Source of the DNA: Flammeovirga pacifica
GTDB lineage: Bacteria; Bacteroidota; Bacteroidia; Cytophagales; Flammeovirgaceae
Assembly: GCF_000807855.2 (NCBI RefSeq)
Contig: NZ_JRYR02000001.1
Coordinates: 3,143,490-3,207,489, forward strand
DNA: 64,000 bases
Direction of reading: 5' to 3'
Every line of letters starts with the position of its first letter. Position 1 is the stretch's first letter. Below are positions 1-8,317 of the stretch, piece by piece. Below the pieces are notes generated by a model. The model was not told the origin of the DNA. It worked only from the letters and a program-made list of their open reading frames with translations, and did not search any database. The position numbers were made by a program, and so were the translations under genes.

Positions 1-1514
1 GTTAATCGAACTCTATTGATGGCGAAAATTGTAAATAGTGTTACTAAACCTAGTATGATAATTAATGCAGTTCTTTGATTTTTTGATTGAACGAGTTTTT
101 CTTGTTGAATTAGCTTTTGGCTGGCATAATTGAGGCTGTCCGACAAAGCTCGTTTTTCATTTTCGTATTGGTACTGTTGATGTAAAACTACTTGTTGACT
201 TTCTAAATTAAGTATACTGTCTCTTGCTGTCACAAAATGCTCGTAACTTACCAAGGCCTGCTTACTATTCCCTAGTATTACATAAATATCATATAAGTCT
301 TTTGAAATATTTTGTGTTTGCTCAATTTCAAGGCCTTCAGCTCTTGCTAAGGCTTTTTTCAAATAAAAAATTGCTTTATCGTAGCTTCCTTTTTGTTTAT
401 AATAAAGACCTAAATAACGATAGCTTTTAGCAATACCTTTTTTATCATCAAGTGTTTTATTGATTGCTAAAGCATCGTTTAAGCTATTGTAGACTCCTTC
501 TAATTGATCATTTCTGATATGAATTAAAGCTATACTATTCAGTAAAGTCCCAATATTATGTTTACGATTTAATTCTCTTGCTATAGCTAATGCTTCCTCA
601 AAATATTGAAGTGCTTTATCATATTCTTTTTTGTAATCATAGGCTATTCCAAAATTGGTTAGACACTTTAATATTCCCGCTTTATCACCTAGCCTCTTTC
701 TTATCTGATAACTTTTGTCCGTATATTTTATGTAGTTATCATAATCCTTTAACTGAAAGTAAGAATTAGAAATACTCAAATAAGTATAAGCCATAGAATA
801 TTCATTGCCTGCTTCCTCATTGATTTTTAAAGCTTTAAATTGAAGCTCTACTGATGCACTTAAATCTCCTTGACGAGATTTAATGACTGCCAAATTTGTC
901 AGAGGAGCACTTTTCGGACTTCCCGCTTCCGTATATAATTGATGACATCGGGTTAAATTTTTCTCTGCCTCCTCATAATTTTTTTGAAAAATATTAATAA
1001 TACCAATATTATTCAATGCTCCCGCCATCAGGATTTTATCATTTAAAGTTGATGCAATTGCAAAACTTTTATTGTAATAATTTAATGTAGTTTCATAATC
1101 TCCTCTTGCATAATAAGTAGATCCAATCCCATGAATTGACCTGGAAACTAATAAACTATCCGCCACTTCTCTAGCTATATTCAAGGATTTTTTAAAAGTG
1201 ATTTCGGCTTCTTCGTACTTTCCTTTTCTATATTGAGTCTTCCCTCTAATTATTAAATTTTCTGATTGATATTTCAATAAGTTTTTCTCCTCTGCATATT
1301 GTAAGCCTATGTTTGCAAGGGCAAATGCACTATCTGTATTTGACTTTACTATTTCTTTACTTTGCTTAAGGAGTGCTTCTAACCGAGTTGTATCTTCTAA
1401 ATTAGTATTTGTCCAAACATTCCATAAAGAATCTGATTTTGTTTGACAGATAGCAACTTCAGAAATCAATAGTAGTAAAATACTTAGGTAGATATAGTTT
1501 CTTCTATTACACAT
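1..1514 (-). CDS. TPR-repeat sensor protein with one TM segment, C-terminus off the left edge
   Basis: The reading frame starts at the ATG at 1514 and stays open to base 1, so about 504 residues are visible and the C-terminus is missing. It opens with a signal peptide (residues 1-23, ending near AICQ). A long run of tetratricopeptide repeats follows, with GIGSTYYARGDYETTLNYY and YDKALQYFEEALAIAREL typical units. A coiled-coil stretch comes next, and then a transmembrane helix (about 478-497, ALIIILGLVTLFTIFAI) near the edge. In Bacteroidota this order usually precedes a histidine kinase or a LuxR/LytTR output domain in the missing part. The start codon lies 1 base after the stop of the upstream histidine kinase, so the two genes are almost certainly co-transcribed and may share a signalling role. 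The output domain cannot be seen. Confidence 0.85.
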   Translation of the reverse strand, partial: MCNRRNYIYLSILLLLISEVAICQTKSDSLWNVWTNTNLEDTTRLEALLKQSKEIVKSNTDSAFALANIGLQYAEEKNLLKYQSENLIIRGKTQYRKGKYEEAEITFKKSLNIAREVADSLLVSRSIHGIGSTYYARGDYETTLNYYNKSFAIASTLNDKILMAGALNNIGIINIFQKNYEEAEKNLTRCHQLYTEAGSPKSAPLTNLAVIKSRQGDLSASVELQFKALKINEEAGNEYSMAYTYLSISNSYFQLKDYDNYIKYTDKSYQIRKRLGDKAGILKCLTNFGIAYDYKKEYDKALQYFEEALAIARELNRKHNIGTLLNSIALIHIRNDQLEGVYNSLNDALAINKTLDDKKGIAKSYRYLGLYYKQKGSYDKAIFYLKKALARAEGLEIEQTQNISKDLYDIYVILGNSKQALVSYEHFVTARDSILNLESQQVVLHQQYQYENEKRALSDSLNYASQKLIQQEKLVQSKNQRTALIIILGLVTLFTIFAINRVRL

Positions 1515-1515
1515 A

Positions 1516-4500
1516 CTAAAAGTTTTTATTGATCTCAATTAATAAAGTAGTACCTCTCCCTTCTCTACTTTCTATTTCTAAGAAACCTCCAATAGCATCC
1601 AGTCTATTTTTCATTCCCTTAAAACCCAACCCAGAATTCTTTTTTATTACATTAATAGCATCAAACCCAACACCATTATCTTCAATAGTGAGCATATAGA
1701 TATCATCATAATTTTTTAATTGAATATCTACTTTTGAAGCCTTCGAATACTTAAAAATATTATTGATTCCTTCTTGAAGAATTCTATATAGAGTGATTTT
1801 TATTTGATAGTTTTCAATTAAATGATCGTCGAAATTATGGAAGAAATTAAATTCCATTTCTTCAGTACTTTTATCTACTTCTGTGATTAGACTATCAAAA
1901 GCTGAAATAATCCCAAAGTCAACAATAGCCTTTGGCATTAGAGTATGAGCTACTGTTCTACTTTCTACGATAGACTTCTGAAGATAATCCCAACCTGTAT
2001 TAAACTTTTCAAGTATTTCAGGTGGTATATTATCTAATTTCTTTTTGAAAGATTGAAAATTCAAGGATGATATGGTCAATGTTTGTTGTAATCCATCATG
2101 AATATCTTTTGAAATACGTTGTCTTTCATTATCCTCTGTAAGGATAATCGCTTCAAGAATTTCTTGTGTTTTACGCTTTTTTTCCGTTACATCAATGTAA
2201 GTTCCTACTACACGTTGAGGGTCTCCATAATGGTCTCTTTCTACAATTTTACTCTTTACAAGAATCCATACAATATTTCCATTTTTATGATAGAACCTGA
2301 ATTCTTGATCTTCTATTTCATCTATTAACTTCTGTTTTCTTAGTTCCTCATAAGTTGTTATCCAAAGTGACCTATCATCAGGATAAACAAAGGGTAATAT
2401 ACCTGTTTTTCTATCACAATCTTTCAACTCATATCCTAATAAGTGAGCTGATGCATCACTTAGTATCAGTTCATCATTTATAATATTATAATCCCAAATA
2501 CCATCTTTTGTCGCTTCTAAGGCATAATTCAACCTTTCTTTACTTTTCATTAAATCATGATTCAGATGAGAGATTTCTTGTGTTCTATTCTCTACTAATT
2601 CTTCTAAATTATCATTTAAGAATTTAAGTTCTTGCGTACGCTCATCTACCTTAATTTGAAGATTTTCACGCTGCAACTTTATTACTTTTACTCTCCATTG
2701 AAATATGACAAATACAACAAATAAGAAAATTAAGATGTAAGTAATTTTAGCTGTTAGGGTTTTGTACCAATACTCCTCTTTCACAAAAGAATAAGATTTT
2801 TGAAGGTACGTATAGGAGTTATCGGAATTTTTTAATCTAGCATAAAAAGTATATTTCCCAGCAGGAAGATTGTTATAATAAGCCACTGCTCTGTTTCCCA
2901 TACTCAACCAATCGTTATCATATCCCTCAATTTTATATTCATAATTAAGATTCCCATGTTGAGTAAAATCAAGAGTAGACAAATGAAACTCTATTTGTTT
3001 TGAGTCAGCTTTATAAGTAGATGGAAAGCTATCCATTTTCTTGCCATTCGTCACTACTTCTTGTAGTACTACTTTTGGTGATGAATAATACACTTTTTTA
3101 GGTCTAAACTCGTATAAATTTTCTTTTGCCAAAAGGTATAGTTGGGAGTGAAGTTTTATAAAATAAGGATTGTATCCAATCTCATGAAATGCTCCTTCTG
3201 CAAAATTCCATTTAAACTTTTTCCCCAAGTTCATTACCTGCTTTCCATTTTTCATCACTGGTATAATTTCTTGCATATAAGGCTGTCTTTTGTGAGTAAC
3301 AAAAAACCATTTCCCTTGAGGTTTAGACATGGCAATCATCATAGACTGATTTGCAGGTAAATTTGTCCTTGTGTCATAATGAATTACCTCGTTTTCATTT
3401 TTGATTTGTAATAACCCTGATCCATAAGTCCCTACCCATAAACTAGAGTCATTATCTATAGAGACATCCACAATATATTTAGTTAAAGATGAATGCTTAT
3501 TAAATGGTCTTAGGGTATCACCTTCTACAATATACACCCCTAAACTTGTTGTTAGCCAATCTTTTCCTAAAGTCTTAGACAGATTCTCAATATGATAAAA
3601 AGGTGGTTTTAGTTTTATCAAGGAATCTTTTTTAGTGATATAAAAGCCCTTTCTATTATTGATGATATATTCTCCATCAGATAACTGGAATAGATCCATT
3701 GTTTCAGTAGAACATATTCTTTTTATCAGTTTTAATTGATCATTCTCTATCTTCACTTCAAAGCCACCTTTATTGGTAGACAAGAGTAAGTTTCCTGAAT
3801 TTGATTTAGCGGTCTTGTATATCTCTTCTCCAATGAAATTTTCTGATTTCAATTTGACAATTTCTTTTCCATTGAACGTGAAAACACCATTTGCTTCAGA
3901 TCCAAACACAATCTGATCATCAATTATTACTGGCTCACAAAAACTAGCATTAATGGCTTCTTTTGATTTGGGTAATTCTAAAAAAGGAGTATTTGATAGG
4001 TAATTTAAACCCGCTGTAGCCCCTGCCCATAAATTACCATCTCTATCTAAAAAGATAGTCAACATTTTATGATAAGTGAGTCCGTCTTTATCATAAATCG
4101 TTTCAACCTTATTGTTATACACTCTATGTAAACCTTCACCTCCTGCCCAGATAGCTCCATTCTTTTGTACTAAAATTTTGCGTATCACTTGTTTAGATTT
4201 ATTCTTACCTAACCAGTAAATCAGCTTTCCTGAAATTGAATTATAACGACATAATTCTCCCCATTGCCCTCCTATGAGTAATTCTCCATTATGCTCTTTC
4301 ACTGTATAAGCCATCATATCAATAGGCTTTTTGGTCATTAATTCGGTTTCATTTGTTACACTATTCCATTTATAAATAATTGAATGTTGTTTTTTTACAT
4401 AGGTATGAAGTATCAATAATTTACCTTCCTCATCACTTGGGAAAATTCGGAACAATGCCTTATTAGGGTATTTGTACTTTATTAATTTGCCATTTTTTAG

Positions 4501-4974
4501 AGAGAAAATTGACCGATTACAAGCAAACCATATTCCCCCATTTTTATCAGAAAACATGTTATTTACTCTTTTTAGTTTTCCTCCATTTTCATCATATACT
4601 TGAACTATCTCATCATCTTTTAAATAAAATAAACCTCTATTTGTAGCAAACCACAACTGATTATTGGCATCAATCTCAACCAATTTTATTGACTCAGTTT
4701 CTATAATTGGATCTGTACTAAGGTTAATAACTTTTACTGTTGCTCCATCAAACTTTAATAAACCTCTATCAGAACCTATCCATAAATAGCCACTAGTATC
4801 TTGTGCAATAGAAAAAACTCTATCAATAGGAGTATCTTGAATTTGAGTCCATGTTTTTATCTCATATTCATTAATAGGTATAAATGGGTTCAACTCTTGT
4901 GAAAAAGAGTTGTTACTTATAAAAAGAGCATTTATTAAGAAGAAGAAATGATATAAAAAATGGCGTGTTTGCAT
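1516..4974 (-). CDS. Reg_prop / Y_Y_Y / PAS sensor histidine kinase (HisKA_3 type)
   Basis: This is a membrane sensor kinase of 1152 residues. A signal peptide is followed by a periplasmic two-component-regulator beta-propeller region (to about 650, with repeats such as GYLWIGSDRGLLKF and NQLWFATNRGLFYL). A Y_Y_Y domain (about 660-730) and one transmembrane helix (about 741-762) come next. Inside the cell there is a coiled coil, a PAS domain (about 820-925), a HisKA_3 dimerisation helix with the phospho-acceptor His near 959 (KDIHDGLQQ), and a HATPase_c domain with its N box (GINNIFKYSKAS) and G boxes (DNGVGFD, GLGFKGM). It lacks the receiver and AraC-type output domains of the hybrid HTCS proteins with similar sensors, so it must pass phosphate to a separate, probably NarL-type, regulator not found here. 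The TPR sensor gene follows after 1 base. The input signal is unknown. Confidence 0.93.
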   Translation of the reverse strand: MQTRHFLYHFFFLINALFISNNSFSQELNPFIPINEYEIKTWTQIQDTPIDRVFSIAQDTSGYLWIGSDRGLLKFDGATVKVINLSTDPIIETESIKLVEIDANNQLWFATNRGLFYLKDDEIVQVYDENGGKLKRVNNMFSDKNGGIWFACNRSIFSLKNGKLIKYKYPNKALFRIFPSDEEGKLLILHTYVKKQHSIIYKWNSVTNETELMTKKPIDMMAYTVKEHNGELLIGGQWGELCRYNSISGKLIYWLGKNKSKQVIRKILVQKNGAIWAGGEGLHRVYNNKVETIYDKDGLTYHKMLTIFLDRDGNLWAGATAGLNYLSNTPFLELPKSKEAINASFCEPVIIDDQIVFGSEANGVFTFNGKEIVKLKSENFIGEEIYKTAKSNSGNLLLSTNKGGFEVKIENDQLKLIKRICSTETMDLFQLSDGEYIINNRKGFYITKKDSLIKLKPPFYHIENLSKTLGKDWLTTSLGVYIVEGDTLRPFNKHSSLTKYIVDVSIDNDSSLWVGTYGSGLLQIKNENEVIHYDTRTNLPANQSMMIAMSKPQGKWFFVTHKRQPYMQEIIPVMKNGKQVMNLGKKFKWNFAEGAFHEIGYNPYFIKLHSQLYLLAKENLYEFRPKKVYYSSPKVVLQEVVTNGKKMDSFPSTYKADSKQIEFHLSTLDFTQHGNLNYEYKIEGYDNDWLSMGNRAVAYYNNLPAGKYTFYARLKNSDNSYTYLQKSYSFVKEEYWYKTLTAKITYILIFLFVVFVIFQWRVKVIKLQRENLQIKVDERTQELKFLNDNLEELVENRTQEISHLNHDLMKSKERLNYALEATKDGIWDYNIINDELILSDASAHLLGYELKDCDRKTGILPFVYPDDRSLWITTYEELRKQKLIDEIEDQEFRFYHKNGNIVWILVKSKIVERDHYGDPQRVVGTYIDVTEKKRKTQEILEAIILTEDNERQRISKDIHDGLQQTLTISSLNFQSFKKKLDNIPPEILEKFNTGWDYLQKSIVESRTVAHTLMPKAIVDFGIISAFDSLITEVDKSTEEMEFNFFHNFDDHLIENYQIKITLYRILQEGINNIFKYSKASKVDIQLKNYDDIYMLTIEDNGVGFDAINVIKKNSGLGFKGMKNRLDAIGGFLEIESREGRGTTLLIEINKNF

Positions 4975-5034
4975 AGTAATACTAGAAATCAGAAACTAGA
5001 ACTAAGATAGCAGATTTTATAGGAATAAGATGAA

Positions 5035-5073
5035 GGTTGCAAGATATATCTCTAAGGGATGTATCAGGCAACC
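5035..5073. repeat. Imperfect inverted repeat upstream of the sensor kinase gene
   Basis: GGTTGC at 5035-5040 pairs with GCAACC at 5068-5073. Inside it GATA pairs with TATC and ATC with GAT, giving a long imperfect dyad with a 7-base centre. It lies 61-99 bases upstream of the kinase start and could be an operator or a hairpin. No function can be assigned. Confidence 0.35.
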
Positions 5074-5181
5074 ATATCTATTTGTATTTATTTCTTCAAT
5101 AGAAGATATCGTATTTGATACTTACACTTTCAAAAAATGAAACTAGAAATACTGTAAAATATACTATTTGCAATTAAAATG

Positions 5182-5211
5182 AATAGGCAATCTATCTCTA
5201 GATCGCCTATT
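5182..5211 (-). terminator. Hairpin terminator of the HdeD-like operon
   Basis: AATAGGCAATCT at 5182-5193 and AGATCGCCTATT at 5200-5211 form a 12-bp stem with one wobble pair. The stem sits just after the stop codon of the gene ending at 5218. The downstream tract on the minus strand is only moderately T-rich. Confidence 0.6.
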
Positions 5212-5217
5212 ATTGTT

Positions 5218-5811
5218 TTAGACTAATTCCAAATCTACTTGTTCTTTTAATATTTTTCTAGCCTTTTTAAGTTTCAAGGAGATCGCTATTTGATAGATAC
5301 CCAAGAAGATAAATACCGCTCCTGTTAATGAGATAATGGTAAAACCTGCCCAAACTGGATTCCATATTAATATCATAGAAAGGATCAAACCAATAGCTCC
5401 TAAATAAAAGAGTGGACCTCTTGTTATTACTCCAAAGCCATTTAATACTTCTGAGAAAGTCATGGCCCCAATCGCCCTTATCATAAAAGTAAAACCAACA
5501 TACATAGGTAATGTCGCCATTGAGATGGATGGGTTTTTAATCAAGAATATACCTAGGAATAAATTGATAAAACCCCAGAATATAGACCAACCCCATCCAC
5601 TTATAGTTTTTCTATTCATGAATGAAAATATGATATCTGATAAACCTGTAAAAATAAAAGTGATACTAAAGAACACAGATAGTGCTATGTAACTTTCAAT
5701 AGGGTATGTAAAAGTAAATACGCCTGCAGCCACTAATACAAAACCAGATACTAATAATAACCACCAGTGTTTAAATGATTTTTGCAACGAGTTTCTTACT
5801 TGATTTTCCAT
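5218..5811 (-). CDS. HdeD / DUF308 family membrane protein
   Basis: This 197-residue integral membrane protein has about six hydrophobic helices in three pairs, the layout of the HdeD (DUF308) family. Examples are the segments around WWLLLVSGFVLVAAGVFTF and GWSIFWGFINLFLGIFLI. In enterobacteria HdeD is linked to acid resistance and membrane stress, but its biochemistry is not settled. The gene is second in a two-gene unit, 38 bases after a coiled-coil protein gene. That unit is driven by a promoter carrying the operator shared with the M48 protease, the sulfatase and the Bat operon, so an envelope-stress role is plausible by context. The family call is firm; the function is inference. Confidence 0.85.
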   Translation of the reverse strand: MENQVRNSLQKSFKHWWLLLVSGFVLVAAGVFTFTYPIESYIALSVFFSITFIFTGLSDIIFSFMNRKTISGWGWSIFWGFINLFLGIFLIKNPSISMATLPMYVGFTFMIRAIGAMTFSEVLNGFGVITRGPLFYLGAIGLILSMILIWNPVWAGFTIISLTGAVFIFLGIYQIAISLKLKKARKILKEQVDLELV

Positions 5812-5849
5812 AACTTTTGTTTTTTGAGAGATGTATTAAATTTTTATTT

Positions 5850-6329
5850 TTATTTAAATATTGATGAGGTAAGCGTTGTAATGTTTGAAACAAATTCTTC
5901 ACCTACATCTGAAGTTCTTTTTAATAGAGACCTTGTATCATTATTCATATCTTCTAAATGAATAGAGATTCTTAAGATCATTTCTTCCACACTGTTTTGT
6001 AATTGATAAATATCTAAAAGTGATTCTTGCAATTTGATTTCTTTTTGAGCCTCAGAAAGATCCCCATCACTCATTATCTTGGCCATTACTTTATATCTCA
6101 TATTATTAAATATGATATCTACCTTTTTAGTGACTTCATCAAAACTTTGCTCCTCTCTTACAGCGGTCTGACCTAAAGCATAAATACTTTCAGATTCTAG
6201 TTCTTTAATTTTTTCTGCCAGTGTGATTTCATTTTCCAATAAGAAATCATCAATCTTTGAAGAAATTTCTTTTTTTGCTTCCATTAAACTTAATGGATAA
6301 GAGAGCGATGTATTATTCAATGTTTTCAT
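5850..6329 (-). CDS. Hypothetical helical protein, 159 residues
   Basis: I do not recognise a family. The 159 residues carry no signal peptide or membrane helix. The composition is strongly helical and charged, with likely coiled coils at about 15-50 (MEAKKEISSKIDDFL onward) and 95-140. This suggests a soluble or peripheral cytoplasmic protein. It is the first gene of the unit that continues into the HdeD-like gene 38 bases on. Its ATG at 6329 lies about 40 bases downstream of a -7 box (6369-6376) with the shared operator upstream. It may assist or modulate the HdeD-like membrane protein, but only gene order supports that. Confidence 0.7.
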   Translation of the reverse strand: MKTLNNTSLSYPLSLMEAKKEISSKIDDFLLENEITLAEKIKELESESIYALGQTAVREEQSFDEVTKKVDIIFNNMRYKVMAKIMSDGDLSEAQKEIKLQESLLDIYQLQNSVEEMILRISIHLEDMNNDTRSLLKRTSDVGEEFVSNITTLTSSIFK

Positions 6330-6368
6330 AATAGTTTCAATTAAAAGAGATGTTTTTTTCTTACATTA

Positions 6369-6376
6369 CAAAGGTG
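6369..6376 (-). promoter_or_regulatory. Promoter -7 box (CACCTTTG) of the HdeD-like operon
   Basis: On the minus strand the sequence reads CACCTTTG followed by TAATG, one mismatch from the Bacteroidota -7 consensus TAnnTTTG. The same CACCTTTG-TAATG is found in front of the sulfatase. It lies 32 bases from the inner edge of the shared operator. Confidence 0.65.
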
Positions 6377-6408
6377 CATTATGTGGCTTAAATCTATATT
6401 GCAGTGTT

Positions 6409-6429
6409 ACCTAATCCTTGATTTTAGGT
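6409..6429. promoter_or_regulatory. Shared operator, copy 1 (ACCTAAT-N7-TTTAGGT)
   Basis: ACCTAAT (6409-6415), seven bases, then TTTAGGT (6423-6429) form a near-perfect dyad, followed by a TTTACC extension. The distance to the -7 box is 32 bases, the same as in copies 2 and 3. It is probably an activator or repressor site. Confidence 0.6.
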
Positions 6430-6508
6430 ATTTTACCTAGGTCACCATCAAAAAAAGAGGTCACAAAGTGCCCTCCCTTTCATTGAGTATAAAATACTCT
6501 TCTTTACC

Positions 6509-6616
6509 CTAATATATTACTACTTCAATAGTTTCTGGGTTACTCTCTTTTACCTGCTTTAGCTCTTTTATCAAAAGCATAGCAAGTAATAGAATTATAA
6601 GTGTCACTATTTTCAT
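6509..6616 (-). CDS. Small single-pass membrane peptide, 35 residues
   Basis: This ATG-started frame of 35 codons ends in TAG and begins 25 bases after the stop of the M48 protease gene. The N-terminal half is one hydrophobic helix (KIVTLIILLLAMLLIKEL). The C-terminal half is polar and charged (KQVKESNPETIEVV). A purine-rich GGAG lies 4 bases before the ATG. The layout is that of a small membrane protein, possibly a regulatory partner of the upstream protease or of a membrane complex. No family is recognised. The alternative is a chance frame, but start, spacing, GGAG and amphipathic layout all argue for a real gene. Confidence 0.5.
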   Translation of the reverse strand: MKIVTLIILLLAMLLIKELKQVKESNPETIEVVIY

Positions 6617-6641
6617 AAAACTCCGCTATACGGTATTTATA

Positions 6642-8096
6642 TTACTCTGTTATTTTTACATCGTGATGTATCTTTACCTCAGAAGTGTAAGCATACTTTT
6701 TCACAATTTTAATTCCTTGTCCTTCTTTCAAATGGTCATCAGCTTTCAAGTCGTTCAAGACTTCAATAAGTTTAAGTGAAGCCACATTGTTATTCCTTTT
6801 ACATAAATACTTTAATGTTTCCCCTGCTTTTACCTTTACTATGGCTACTTTCTGAGTATGAATCCTTTCTCCGTCATTATCACCTAACGCAATTAAAGAT
6901 ACAGATACTCTTTCGAATATTTTCAGCGATGAATCATCTGAAAAGTTACTAATTCTATATACCCTCCCATTGGCTTTTACCCAGCCTATATTGGCATAGT
7001 TCTCCTGGGCTTTACTTTTGACTGCAAAAGATATTCTGTATCCATTCTCTTCACGATGTGGAAAAAATCCTTTACTAGAAATATGTCCCTTTTCCTTATC
7101 CGATAGTTTTTCTATAAATTTCTTTGAAGCCTCCATCACTTCTGTTTCTTCTTCTATAGAAATGACCACTCCCTTTCTAGAATCTTGACTATATCCACCA
7201 AAATATTCAGGTTGATTAATCAATAACCATTTATCTGGAAATTTCACCTTAATTGACAATTCTGGATGCATGAATTCAGATCCTTCGAAAACACCTTGTG
7301 TTACACTATTTCCAAATAATACTCCATCTATTGCCTGATGATACTGTTCTTTTTTATTGGCAGTCGACCCATGAATCATAAAAGAAGCTTTCGTTTCTAT
7401 ATCACTTTCTCTTTTAGGAGTATAGGGATGGTCGCTGAAATAACTTTTCTTTTCTTCTTCCCCTGTTACTAATTCAATAACATCAGTCATTCTATGTAAA
7501 ATAGCTTTTAGTGCTACTGGGTTATAACCTGCTCTTGCTGCTAAATCCATACCTTCTAAATCTGCCTCTGTTTCCTTCTTCCTACCGTATGAGGCTAGAT
7601 ATAAGGCATTGGATGCTTTTATTGGAGCATTAAAAATATCTCCTAGATCTTTACTAATTATACCAATTAATTCTCCTGGTAACTCAAGTAATTTAGGTAA
7701 AATTCCTTTTTTCATTTGCGAGATGGAGTGCCGATTATGTGCATGAATAATTTCATGAGCTAATATCCCTGCTAACTCATCTTCCGATTGAATAATACTT
7801 AACAAACCTGTAGTGATAAATACATATCCTCCTGGCAATGCAAAAGCATTAGGTTCTACTTGAGGTACAATTCTAAATTGATAATTAAACTGTTTATCTT
7901 CTAACTGACTTACAAGTTGTTGTCCAACACAATTGATATATTCTGTCATTTCTTCATCTTGATACACCCCCATTTCTTGAGCTACTTGATTTGCATATTC
8001 CAATCCTAAAGTTTTATCGAGTTCAATATTTTGAGCGATCAAACTTGAAAATTGAAAGACAAAAATTATTTGTAGTAGTAAAGCAATTGTTTTCAT
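6642..8096 (-). CDS. Secreted M48 family zinc metalloprotease with LysM-like tail
   Basis: The 484 residues begin with a signal peptide (1-21, cut near LIAQ). The M48 peptidase domain has the zinc motif HEIIH at 114-118 and the third ligand Glu in KKETEADLEG near 177. It is preceded by NAFALPGGYVFIT, typical of BepA/YfgC and Oma1-like proteases. After a middle region of unknown fold, the C-terminal 60 residues (KVKAGETLKYLCKRNN onward) look like a divergent LysM module. Such enzymes act in the periplasm on misassembled outer-membrane proteins. The gene has its own promoter with the shared operator, and a 35-residue membrane peptide gene follows it. The protease call is firm; the quality-control role is inferred from the family. 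Confidence 0.92.
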   Translation of the reverse strand: MKTIALLLQIIFVFQFSSLIAQNIELDKTLGLEYANQVAQEMGVYQDEEMTEYINCVGQQLVSQLEDKQFNYQFRIVPQVEPNAFALPGGYVFITTGLLSIIQSEDELAGILAHEIIHAHNRHSISQMKKGILPKLLELPGELIGIISKDLGDIFNAPIKASNALYLASYGRKKETEADLEGMDLAARAGYNPVALKAILHRMTDVIELVTGEEEKKSYFSDHPYTPKRESDIETKASFMIHGSTANKKEQYHQAIDGVLFGNSVTQGVFEGSEFMHPELSIKVKFPDKWLLINQPEYFGGYSQDSRKGVVISIEEETEVMEASKKFIEKLSDKEKGHISSKGFFPHREENGYRISFAVKSKAQENYANIGWVKANGRVYRISNFSDDSSLKIFERVSVSLIALGDNDGERIHTQKVAIVKVKAGETLKYLCKRNNNVASLKLIEVLNDLKADDHLKEGQGIKIVKKYAYTSEVKIHHDVKITE

Positions 8097-8150
8097 GGTA
8101 TATATTCTAAAGAGTTGATGAATAAATAATCTTTCCTTTTGATTACATTA

Positions 8151-8158
8151 CAAATATG
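8151..8158 (-). promoter_or_regulatory. Promoter -7 box (CATATTTG) of the M48 protease gene
   Basis: The minus strand reads CATATTTG then TAATG, close to TAnnTTTG. It is 54 bases upstream of the ATG and 32 bases from the inner edge of the operator. Confidence 0.6.
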
Positions 8159-8190
8159 AAGGTTTACATAAAGGTATATGTGAGTAGAAA

Positions 8191-8211
8191 ACCTAATTGA
8201 AAGGATTAGGT
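8191..8211. promoter_or_regulatory. Shared operator, copy 2 (perfect ACCTAAT-N7-ATTAGGT)
   Basis: This is a perfect 7-bp inverted repeat with a 7-base centre, flanked by GTGAGTAGAAA on one side and AAATTAC on the other. Both flanks are also present in the sulfatase copy. It is the best example of the four. Confidence 0.65.
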
Positions 8212-8263
8212 AAATTACGTACTGTTTTACTACCTCATGAATTATCTCTTGACAATATTCTAA

Positions 8264-8294
8264 CAAAAAAAGGAACGCCATTTCTGACGCTCCT
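8264..8294 (-). terminator. Intrinsic terminator of the sulfatase gene
   Basis: On the minus strand AGGAGCGTC and GGCGTTCCT pair with wobbles around a 6-base loop. Seven T follow (complement of 8264-8270). It lies about 24 bases after the sulfatase stop. Confidence 0.75.
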
Positions 8295-8317
8295 CTCAAT
8301 ACGAAAAATCTATTTAT

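Noticed and set aside
224-430. Plus-strand frame of 68 codons inside the TPR gene
   Set aside because: It is antisense to a clear TPR coding sequence; a shadow of the real gene.
5030-5140. A 36-codon plus-strand frame starting ATGAAGGTTGCAAG
   Set aside because: It overlaps the inverted repeat upstream of the kinase gene and has no RBS, family or context; chance frame.
8093-8299. A 68-codon minus-strand frame upstream of the M48 gene
   Set aside because: It runs through the -7 box, the operator and the sulfatase terminator, and its composition is not protein-like.
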